Shown here one piece after another: positions 1-4,006 of a stretch of DNA of 5,105 nt; position 1 is the first letter of the stretch, and each line of letters begins with the position of its first letter. This stretch comes from Desulfatirhabdium butyrativorans. Its GTDB lineage: Bacteria; Desulfobacterota; Desulfobacteria; Desulfobacterales; JAIFKL01. The stretch spans positions 1 to 5,105 of the forward strand of contig DZCT01000378.1 in the NCBI GenBank assembly GCA_022736535.1, read 5' to 3'. A program made the translations under genes and the position numbers. The notes beneath the pieces are model-generated. The model worked only from the letters and a program-made list of their open reading frames with translations. It was not told the DNA's origin and made no database searches.

Positions 1-126
1 GATGAGCAGCTGAAAAGAACTGATGAGCAGCTGAAAAGAACTGATGAGCAGCTGAACAGAACCGATGAGCATCTGAACAGAACCGATGAGCATCTGAACA
101 GAACCGAGGCTCAACTGAACAGAACC
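1..126 (+). repeat. Six in-frame 21-bp tandem repeats coding coiled-coil heptads
   Basis: Copies lie at 1-21, 22-42, 43-63, 64-84, 85-105 and 106-126. Copies 1 and 2 are identical, as are copies 4 and 5; copy 3 differs from them by a few bases, and copy 6 is the most diverged (begins GAGGCTCAA instead of GATGAGCAG). Each unit is exactly seven codons, so gain or loss of a unit keeps both the frame and the heptad phase. The array probably continues upstream of the window. Confidence 0.95.
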
Positions 127-576
127 ATAAAAAAGCTGGACGATATCGGCGTGAAGCTCGGGGAAATGGGAATCGTGCAGGGCAGAAACGCCGAGGATCT
201 TTTTTACCGCAACGTGAGGCATGTTTTCGGCCGGAAAGACATGGAATTTCCCGAGGTGCGGCGGAACCTGAAGAAAAAAGGAACTGCCGAATACGACATC
301 GTGGCCGCGGACGGGGATACGGTTCTGGTCGTCGAGGTGAAGAACAGGCTGGACCGCTCTATGATTGACGAGTTTCTGGAGGCCAAACTTCCGAAATTCA
401 GGCAGATTTTTCCGCAGTACAGGGATTTCCGGCTGCTCGGCGGCGTGGGGGCGCTTGTCGTGGACGACAGCGTGGGGCGATATGCCGAAAAGAAGGGGCT
501 TTATGTGATGACTCAGAACGGCGAGGGCGGAGCCATGCTGGTGAACAGGGAGAATTTCACCGCAAAAGAGTTCTGA
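1..576 (+). CDS. Coiled-coil / PD-(D/E)XK nuclease-like protein, 5' end missing
   Basis: The frame is open from base 1 to a TGA at 574-576, giving 191 visible residues; the true start lies upstream, and the GTG at 151 is only an internal codon. Residues 1-42 are six heptads of the type DEQLKRT, a charged coiled coil that continues to about residue 50. The rest is a compact alpha/beta domain: an early AED at about 64-66, then EYD (E97, D99), a beta strand, and EVK (E112, K114). The D...E-x-K spacing is the PD-(D/E)XK nuclease core. It resembles, from memory, the DUF3782-like proteins in which a repetitive coiled coil precedes such a domain. Whether it cuts DNA is unknown; many members are uncharacterised. 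No partner gene is visible upstream, so a role in defence or repair is speculation. A hairpin-rich repeat block follows 14 bases after the stop. Confidence 0.8.
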   Translation, partial: DEQLKRTDEQLKRTDEQLNRTDEHLNRTDEHLNRTEAQLNRTIKKLDDIGVKLGEMGIVQGRNAEDLFYRNVRHVFGRKDMEFPEVRRNLKKKGTAEYDIVAADGDTVLVVEVKNRLDRSMIDEFLEAKLPKFRQIFPQYRDFRLLGGVGALVVDDSVGRYAEKKGLYVMTQNGEGGAMLVNRENFTAKEF

Positions 577-590
577 AACCCGGCATCGCG

Positions 591-701
591 CCCCGAAATA
601 AATTTCGGGGCTGAAAGCTCAAGCCTGCTGAAGCAGGCTGTCCGGCGCACACAGCAGGCTTCAGCCTGCTTTTGCTTTCAGGCGGGGGATTGATCCCCCG
701 C
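591..701. repeat. Contiguous palindrome block: hairpin, three-way junction, hairpin
   Basis: Three folded units abut with no spare base. Unit one (591-610) pairs CCCCGAAAT with ATTTCGGGG. Unit two (611-681) is closed by CTGAAAGC (611-618) and GCTTTCAG (674-681) and contains two hairpins with arms AGCCTGCT/AGCAGGCT (622-629 with 632-639, and 653-660 with 663-670), the second being in swapped arm order. Unit three (682-701) pairs GCGGGGGAT with ATCCCCCGC. The block resembles the REP/BIME class of intergenic palindromes. It may also form the 3' end of the preceding mRNA, but no U-run follows directly; the nearest T-rich stretch is at 726-736. Confidence 0.75.
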
Positions 702-740
702 TGTCCTGATCCTGATCTGATCCGATTTTGTTTTTTGCCG

Positions 741-770
741 CAGACCCACAACAGACGCACACAGACAGAC
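741..770. repeat. Three short direct repeats of CAGACNCACA type
   Basis: CAGACCCACA (741-750), CAGACGCACA (752-761) and CAGACAGAC (762-770) form a degenerate tandem array with a 10-11 bp period. It looks like the CGCAGA-type short dispersed repeats often seen between genes in environmental bacteria; that comparison is from memory. No coding potential is evident. Confidence 0.5.
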
Positions 771-772
771 TG

Positions 773-825
773 CTGAAAACGGAATACGGCATATATGCGG
801 AAAGTGCGCCGTATTCTGTTTTCAG
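773..825. repeat. 18-bp imperfect inverted repeat (long hairpin)
   Basis: Arm CTGAAAACGGAATACGGC (773-790) pairs with GCCGTATTCTGTTTTCAG (808-825) with a single G-T wobble (781 with 817) and a 17-base loop. TGCTG occurs at 771-775 and 826-830, overlapping the left arm. No T-run follows, so it is a poor terminator; a repeat element is more likely. A small GAGC-TTCG-GCTC hairpin follows at 848-859. Confidence 0.75.
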
Positions 826-847
826 TGCTGCCCCTTCGCTCTGCTCA

Positions 848-859
848 GAGCTTCGGCTC
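848..859 (+). repeat. Small UUCG-loop hairpin
   Basis: GAGC (848-851) and GCTC (856-859) enclose TTCG, a stabilising tetraloop. It marks the end of the repeat island; from 860 the DNA becomes AT-rich. The stem is only 4 bp, so it may be chance. Confidence 0.35.
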
Positions 860-911
860 ACAATGGCATTTACTTTTCAAAATCCTGTTCAGACATTTTC
901 CATCTGCATTA

Positions 912-928
912 TTTTACATTTTGTAAAA
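912..928. promoter_or_regulatory. Palindrome, possible activator site upstream of the sigma-54 promoter
   Basis: TTTTACA (912-918) and TGTAAAA (922-928) form a perfect 7-bp inverted repeat with a 3-bp centre. It lies about 105 bp upstream of the -24 element at 1035-1036, in the distance range usual for enhancer-binding activators of sigma-54. The sequence is AT-rich and the assignment is inference; the cognate regulator is not in the window. Confidence 0.35.
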
Positions 929-994
929 AATACCGACACCGATACATTCCCGATCTCCGGAAAAAGCCTGCTTTTCCAAGAAATATTTAAAACA

Positions 995-1007
995 TATCAT
1001 GTCATTA
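995..1007 (+). promoter_or_regulatory. Possible IHF-like bending site
   Basis: TATCATGTCATTA fits the IHF consensus WATCARNNNNTTR with one mismatch (T for R at position 6). It lies between the candidate activator palindrome and the sigma-54 promoter, where IHF commonly bends DNA. In AT-rich DNA such matches arise by chance. Confidence 0.25.
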
Positions 1008-1032
1008 TTGCTATTATTAATTTACAGTTTTT

Positions 1033-1049
1033 TTGGCATGTTCTTTGCT
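1033..1049 (+). promoter_or_regulatory. Sigma-54 (RpoN) promoter of the usp-CBS operon
   Basis: TTGGCATGTTCTTTGCT matches the -24/-12 consensus TGGCACG-N4-TTGC at all fixed positions but one (T for C at 1039), with the required GG-N10-GC spacing (GG 1035-1036, GC 1047-1048). Transcription should start near 1060, giving a leader of about 55 bases before the Usp start codon. Sigma-54 control would require an ATP-driven enhancer-binding activator. Confidence 0.75.
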
Positions 1050-1070
1050 TTTTATTTTAACAGAAGCCCC

Positions 1071-1089
1071 AAAACATGCTTCGTGTTTT
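1071..1089 (+). other. Leader hairpin before usp
   Basis: AAAACATG (1071-1078) can pair with CGTGTTTT (1082-1089), with one wobble and a CTT loop. It would sit in the mRNA leader between the predicted start near 1060 and the ribosome binding site at 1104-1110. It is AU-rich and weak, so a regulatory role is only possible. Confidence 0.3.
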
Positions 1090-1114
1090 TCATCTTCAAC
1101 AGAAAGGAGGGGAA

Positions 1115-1573
1115 ATGAAAAATGTCCGTAAAATCATGGTCGCATTCGACCGCTCGGAACATTCGACAGAGGCTGTGAGATACGCTGCCGAGTTGGCGGA
1201 AACCTTGAAAACCGAACTCATCATTGCAAGCGTGATCAACAGAAAAGATATTGAGATGGTTGAAAAGATTTCCAAAGAATACCCGACGCTTTCTGTGGAA
1301 AAGTATGTGGAAAGCCAAAAACGGGACCGTCTTCAGGAAATTCAGGGATTGATCGAGACAACAGCGTGCAAAACCATCCCGGTTAAAGTTGTTTTCAAAG
1401 TCGGCATTCCCTTTGTGGAGCTTGTGGAGGCGATAAAGGAAGAGGCAGCCGACCTGATGGTGATGGGTTCAAAGGGCCGCAGCAATCTTGCCGGCGTTCT
1501 TTTCGGAACCACTGCTGAAAAAATGTTTCGCAGATGCCCGGTTCCGCTGCTGAGTTTGCGCAGGAGAAATTGA
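1115..1573 (+). CDS. Universal stress protein, UspA family, ATP-binding type
   Basis: A 152-residue cytoplasmic single-domain Usp protein, normal for the family. The start is set by AAAGGAGGGG just upstream; an in-frame ATG at 1076 lacks such a site and would add 13 unlikely residues. The N-terminal strand ends in the conserved acidic position (MVAFDRSEHS, D12), and the C-terminal part carries the complete ATP signature G-2x-G-9x-G-T (G118, G121, G131, T132), followed by CPVPLL. Known members with this motif bind ATP, form dimers, and act in stress survival or as energy-state sensors. The upstream sigma-54 promoter suggests regulated expression, and the gene is followed after 79 bp by a CBS-ACT protein on the same strand, so the two are probably co-transcribed. 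Usp and CBS domains both bind adenosine nucleotides, which fits a shared energy-sensing role (inference). Confidence 0.93.
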   Translation: MKNVRKIMVAFDRSEHSTEAVRYAAELAETLKTELIIASVINRKDIEMVEKISKEYPTLSVEKYVESQKRDRLQEIQGLIETTACKTIPVKVVFKVGIPFVELVEAIKEEAADLMVMGSKGRSNLAGVLFGTTAEKMFRRCPVPLLSLRRRN

Positions 1574-1590
1574 AACTTATACTGCTGTAG

Positions 1591-1609
1591 AGCGAGTTTA
1601 AAACTCGCT
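1591..1609 (+). repeat. Intercistronic hairpin between usp and CBS gene
   Basis: AGCGAGTTT (1591-1599) and AAACTCGCT (1601-1609) form a perfect palindrome around one base; as RNA about seven pairs with a five-base loop. Only TTTGCTG follows, so it is a weak terminator at best. It may protect or process the upstream transcript, or be another dispersed repeat. Confidence 0.55.
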
Positions 1610-1638
1610 TTGCTGAATTAAATTTTTTACTTCCCGAA

Positions 1639-1644
1639 AAGGAG
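1639..1644 (+). promoter_or_regulatory. Ribosome binding site deciding the CBS gene start
   Basis: AAGGAG lies only 2 bases from the ATG at 1647 but 8 bases from the in-frame ATG at 1653. The second spacing is normal, so 1653 is the better start; the difference is two residues (Met-Lys). Confidence 0.6.
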
Positions 1645-1652
1645 AAATGAAA

Positions 1653-2333
1653 ATGTTAGTCAGAAATTGGATGAGCCAACCGGCTGTCACCGTTGATGTA
1701 AACGATTCCATGCAGGATGCCATAAAACTTTTAAAGGAACATCGTATAAAAATGCTGCCGGTCACTCAAAAGGGGAAACTGGCAGGCATTGTCACAGACC
1801 GTGATCTGAAAAGAGCCTCAGCTTCTGACGCCACCTCGCTGGAAATTCATGAACTCTTTTACCTGCTTTCAAAAATCAGGATAAAAGACATTATGACGAA
1901 AAATCCGGTCACAGTTCCGCCGGACTATACGGTGGAGGAAACTGCGGAACTGCTTTTAAATCATAAAATATCAGGCGTTCCGGTGCTTGACGCTACGGAA
2001 AACATTGCGGGCGTGATTACGCAGACCGATCTGTTCAAAGTTATTCTTTCGTTGAGCGGTTTCGGCAAAAGGGGCATACAGTTTGCCTTTGAATTGGAAG
2101 ATCAGCCGGGTTCGATTAAAGCTGTCACGGATATAATCCGTCTGTACGGAGGACGGCTGGCAAGCATTCTGAGTTCTTATTCCGGCGCTCCGGAAGGTTA
2201 TCGGAAAGTTTATATACGGGCGTATTATATTGATCGGGCAAAACTTCCGAAACTGACAGGAGAACTTCGGGAAAAGGCAAAGCTGCTTTATAGGGTGGAT
2301 CATAGGGAAAACACTCGGGAAATTTATTATTAG
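1653..2333 (+). CDS. CBS-CBS-ACT domain protein
   Basis: A 226-residue soluble protein (228 if started at 1647). Residues 2-55 form the first CBS motif, ending in GIVTDRDL (45-52), the usual phosphate-contacting region; residues 77-133 form the second, starting KDIMTKNPVTV and ending GVITQTDL (120-127). A linker with GKRGIQ leads into an ACT-like domain (about 141-215) beginning FELEDQPGSIKAVTDII. CBS pairs typically bind AMP, ATP or related nucleotides, and ACT domains often bind amino acids; no catalytic domain is present, so it is probably a regulatory or sensor protein. The architecture is one I recognise as AcuB-like, common in Desulfobacterota and Firmicutes. It is the likely second gene of the usp operon. 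Its stop codon TAG straddles the left edge of the insertion-like element at 2332-2487; without that element the stop would be TGA at the same codon, so the protein is unaffected. Confidence 0.9.
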   Translation: MLVRNWMSQPAVTVDVNDSMQDAIKLLKEHRIKMLPVTQKGKLAGIVTDRDLKRASASDATSLEIHELFYLLSKIRIKDIMTKNPVTVPPDYTVEETAELLLNHKISGVPVLDATENIAGVITQTDLFKVILSLSGFGKRGIQFAFELEDQPGSIKAVTDIIRLYGGRLASILSSYSGAPEGYRKVYIRAYYIDRAKLPKLTGELREKAKLLYRVDHRENTREIYY

Positions 2334-2487
2334 ACTTTTTCGGAAATAAAAAAAAGTTCTCGCAAAGGACGCGGAGAGCGCAAAGGAAGAAAGATTTCTC
2401 GCTCCGCTCGAAATGACATTCCGACAGCTTTGCGGCCCGGCTAAGAATAGACGCGGGAGACTCAGCCGCTTATTTCCGAAAATGTCT
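2332..2487. mobile_element. MITE-like element with 18-bp terminal inverted repeats
   Basis: The ends AGACTTTTTCGGAAATAA (2332-2349) and TTATTTCCGAAAATGTCT (2470-2487) are inverted repeats matching at 17 of 18 positions. The 156-bp element is flanked on each side by ATTATT (2326-2331 and 2488-2493), consistent with a 6-bp target duplication. No ORF inside could code a transposase, so it would be non-autonomous. The interior holds two copies of CGCAAAGGA (2361-2369, 2379-2387) and a TTTCTCGCTCCGCTCGAAAT stretch (2395-2414), both like short dispersed repeats I recall from many bacterial genomes. The flanking duplication is AT-rich and could be coincidence; an alternative reading is a 19-bp inverted repeat with a TTAT duplication. 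Confidence 0.6.
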
Positions 2488-2496
2488 ATTATTGAA

Positions 2497-2570
2497 CACA
2501 AATCTGTGCTGCTGAAGGGGATAATTTGGAAATCGGACAGCAGGATGGGGATGAAATGCCCGTCCTGCTG
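2497..2570. repeat. Two hairpins downstream of the MITE-like element
   Basis: CACA/TGTG (2497-2508) is a small stem. CAGCAGGATGGG (2538-2549) and CCCGTCCTGCTG (2559-2570) form a strong 12-bp stem with one wobble and a 9-base loop. No T-run follows either, so they are not typical terminators, although the second may still end or stabilise the operon's mRNA. Confidence 0.6.
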
Positions 2571-2596
2571 AATGCCGATGTTCAAAACAGGTTTGA

Positions 2597-2699
2597 TTCC
2601 CGCTCCCACGCGGAGCGTATAACGGCCAAGGCTGAAAATCGATAAACCCGTTTTACATTCATTCGGACGAGGAGCGTCCGGCGCCGCAGAGGCGCCGGA
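2597..2699. repeat. Cluster of GC-rich palindromic repeats
   Basis: Three hairpins: CGCTCC/GGAGCG (2601-2606 with 2612-2617, loop CACGC), CGGACG/CGTCCG (2664-2669 with 2675-2680, loop AGGAG) and TCCGGCGCC/GGCGCCGGA (2677-2685 with 2691-2699, loop GCAGA). The last two share bases 2677-2680, so both cannot form fully at once. The first has the core ACGCGGAGCGT, close to ACGCAGAGCGT in the palindrome at 4045-4065, suggesting one dispersed family. The stretch 2334-2839 holds no gene, only the element and these repeats followed by promoter-like DNA. Confidence 0.6.
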
Positions 2700-2743
2700 A
2701 ATTCCACTGCGTAACTCCTATAATCATAAAAGATAAAAAAAGG

Positions 2744-2774
2744 TTGACAAAGGAGGGGGAAATGTGATTTTATA
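2744..2774 (+). promoter_or_regulatory. Possible sigma-70 promoter of the PilZ gene
   Basis: A perfect -35 box TTGACA (2744-2749) is followed by AT-rich DNA; the -10 choices are poor (TTTATA at 2769-2774 with 19-bp spacing, or TATATT at 2771-2776 with 21). A good TATAAT at 2719-2724 has no matching -35. The start point is therefore uncertain; a start near 2780 would give a leader of about 60 bases. Confidence 0.35.
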
Positions 2775-2839
2775 TTTACTGTAATGCGGTTCAGAAATAT
2801 ATAAATTATAAGTTCGGGCATAAAAAACGGAGGTGCAAA

Positions 2840-3331
2840 ATGGAAACGCTTAAAAAAGACCCTTTTCAGAATTACAGGGCTTTTTCCCGCAAATCCTGCG
2901 AAGTTCCGATTCTTTACGCGCTCCACAACACCGACAGATACTATACCGCAAAAATGTATAACAGCAGTACGGCAGGTATGTATTTTGAGTCGGCGCATAA
3001 CGGACTGAGGCGAGGAGCGGACATCTGCATTCGGATGGCAGATTACAAAGCGCAGGTCCACGGTCCCGAAATCCGAAACGGCTATCGCGCCGAAGTCAGG
3101 TGGTGCAGTAAAATAGCAAAAGAGGAAGGCGGTCCTTGCTACGGCTTCGGTGTTCGCTTTATGGTAAATACCTGTGACTTCTGCGGTATAACGGTTGCAT
3201 ACAGCGACATTCATAAAACCGATCATCTGATTTTTCTGTGTCCGTCCTGTTTCAGCAAACTGGAAGAACTGGCCGGGGAAGAAAAAATAAAAGAAAGCAT
3301 TGAAAATTATCTGATGGGAAATGTCTATTGA
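2840..3331 (+). CDS. PilZ domain protein with C-terminal zinc ribbon
   Basis: A 163-residue soluble protein; GGAGG at 2829-2833 sits 6 bases before the ATG. The N-terminal part has both cyclic di-GMP binding motifs of PilZ domains: RxxxR (R13-A-F-S-R17) and NxSxxG (N41-S-S-T-A-G46), followed by the beta-barrel pattern ending YGFGVRF (101-107). The C-terminal third carries two CxxC pairs (C112/C115 and C134/C137, 18 residues between), a likely structural zinc site, and a short charged helix to the end. PilZ proteins act as cyclic di-GMP effectors in motility, polysaccharide production or gene control; the zinc ribbon suggests contact with a protein or nucleic acid, but the target is unknown. 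It appears monocistronic: a hairpin-repeat region lies upstream and a strong terminator begins 21 bases downstream. No cyclic di-GMP making or degrading gene is in the window. Confidence 0.85.
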   Translation: METLKKDPFQNYRAFSRKSCEVPILYALHNTDRYYTAKMYNSSTAGMYFESAHNGLRRGADICIRMADYKAQVHGPEIRNGYRAEVRWCSKIAKEEGGPCYGFGVRFMVNTCDFCGITVAYSDIHKTDHLIFLCPSCFSKLEELAGEEKIKESIENYLMGNVY

Positions 3332-3351
3332 ACATGCTGACACACACAAAG

Positions 3352-3405
3352 AAAAAAAAGGAAACCGGGTTTTCGGCAGAAGAAAACACTCGGTTTCCTT
3401 TTTTT
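3352..3405. terminator. Bidirectional intrinsic terminator between converging genes
   Basis: GGAAACCG (3360-3367) pairs with CGGTTTCC (3391-3398); an inner GTTTTC/GAAAAC (3369-3374 with 3382-3387) extends the stem across a small bulge. Seven T follow on the plus strand (3399-3405), and eight A precede (3352-3359), giving a U-run on the minus strand as well. It can end both the PilZ transcript and the hydratase transcript. Confidence 0.88.
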
Positions 3406-3436
3406 ATTCACGGACCCGCCAATGACGGGAGCGCCC

Positions 3437-3865
3437 CTATTTTTTCGGCGCTTTCGGCGGGCTGATCAGCGCCTCGCCGTCTAAAATCTGCGTTCCTTCC
3501 TGATTGTTGCATGTGGTTTTGACTTTCACCCGATTTTTTTCCGCATTGATTTCAATGATTTCCACTCTCGCCGTAACGGTGTCGCCCATACGGACCGGCG
3601 CAAGGAAATTCAGTTCCTGCCGGATATAAATCGTTCCGGGACCCGGCAACTGATTGGCAAGAATTGCGGAGATAAATCCTGCGGTCAGCATACCGTGGGC
3701 AATGCGGGTTTTGAAAAAAGTCTTCTGCGCGTAAGCCTCGTTCACATGGGCAGGATTGAAATCCCCTGTGATGCCGGCATACAGATAAACATCAGATTCG
3801 GAGACGGTCTTTGCAAATTCCGCCGAATCTCCCACTTTAAGTTGGGCAACGGTCTTTCCGATCAT
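3437..3865 (-). CDS. MaoC-like (R)-specific enoyl-CoA hydratase
   Basis: A 142-residue single hot-dog domain protein, the length of PhaJ-type hydratases. The start has AGGAGG (3874-3879 on the plus-strand map) 8 bases upstream. The hydratase-2 signature is complete: YAGITGDFNPAHVNEAYA, with catalytic D35 and H40 and the conserved N37, followed by RIAHGMLTAGFIS in the substrate-tunnel region. Family members hydrate trans-2-enoyl-CoA to (R)-3-hydroxyacyl-CoA, or the reverse, linking beta-oxidation with polyhydroxyalkanoate or other acyl-CoA pathways; they work as dimers in the cytoplasm. Substrate chain length cannot be read from the sequence. No PHA synthase or other fatty-acid gene is beside it, so the pathway is open. 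The gene stands alone: a GAF gene lies 239 bp upstream on the same strand across a repeat-rich control region, and a terminator follows. Confidence 0.9.
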   Translation of the reverse strand: MIGKTVAQLKVGDSAEFAKTVSESDVYLYAGITGDFNPAHVNEAYAQKTFFKTRIAHGMLTAGFISAILANQLPGPGTIYIRQELNFLAPVRMGDTVTARVEIIEINAEKNRVKVKTTCNNQEGTQILDGEALISPPKAPKK

Positions 3866-3915
3866 TTATGATTCCTCCTGAATTTTGAAACAGTTGATAA
3901 AACAAACCTCCGGAG

Positions 3916-3957
3916 TGCAGAAATTGCATTTCTGCAAAAACTGCATTTCTGCAAAAA
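3916..3957. repeat. TGCAGAAAT hairpin plus 16-bp direct repeat upstream of hydratase gene
   Basis: TGCAGAAAT (3916-3924) and ATTTCTGCA (3928-3936) form a 9-bp inverted repeat. TGCATTTCTGCAAAAA occurs at 3925-3940 and again, identically, at 3942-3957 (17-bp period). There are thus three ATTTCTGCA-type half-sites in 42 bp, in the region expected to be the hydratase promoter or leader. Confidence 0.65.
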
Positions 3958-3976
3958 TACCCCCGCCCCTTTTTTA

Positions 3977-4006
3977 ATAAGACGATATAAAACGACATAA
4001 GATCGG
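3977..4006. promoter_or_regulatory. Three 10-bp direct repeats, possible phased binding sites
   Basis: ATAAGACGAT (3977-3986), ATAAAACGAC (3987-3996) and ATAAGATCGG (3997-4006) are tandem degenerate copies with a period close to one DNA helical turn. Such phasing suits cooperative binding of a regulator or DNA bending. They lie 112-141 bases upstream of the hydratase start. Function is inferred from spacing only. Confidence 0.45.

Noticed and set aside
1..126. CRISPR-like array
   Set aside because: Repeats are directly adjacent with no spacers and are in frame with a coiled-coil protein.
773..825. Integron attC-like site
   Set aside because: The ends do not fit the RYYYAAC/GTTRRRY core, no integrase is present, and the arms are near-perfect without the extrahelical bases expected of attC.
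728..1060. Plus-strand 110-codon open frame over the repeat island and AT-rich region
   Set aside because: It has no ribosome binding site, runs through palindromes and the sigma-54 promoter, and its low-complexity product resembles no family.
577..1110. tRNA or other standard RNA gene in the long non-coding stretch
   Set aside because: The stems do not fit a cloverleaf, and no T-loop GTTCRANNC with a matching acceptor stem was seen.
2664..2699. Intrinsic terminator after the CBS gene
   Set aside because: The stems are strong, but no U-run follows on either strand and the distance from the stop codon exceeds 330 bases.
2700..2839. Cyclic di-GMP riboswitch upstream of the PilZ gene
   Set aside because: The leader lacks the conserved GEMM elements and is mostly unstructured AT-rich DNA.
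2582..3349. Long minus-strand open frame opposite the PilZ gene
   Set aside because: It overlaps the well-supported PilZ gene entirely and extends through hairpin repeats; it is antisense shadow coding. The same holds for 1971-2609 (minus), 1052-1318 (minus) and 4009-4491 (plus).
3930..3975. Sigma-54 promoter on the minus strand before the hydratase gene
   Set aside because: A GG-N10-GC spacing exists, but the -24 part (CGGGGGT) is a poor match to TGGCACG and lies in a G-run.
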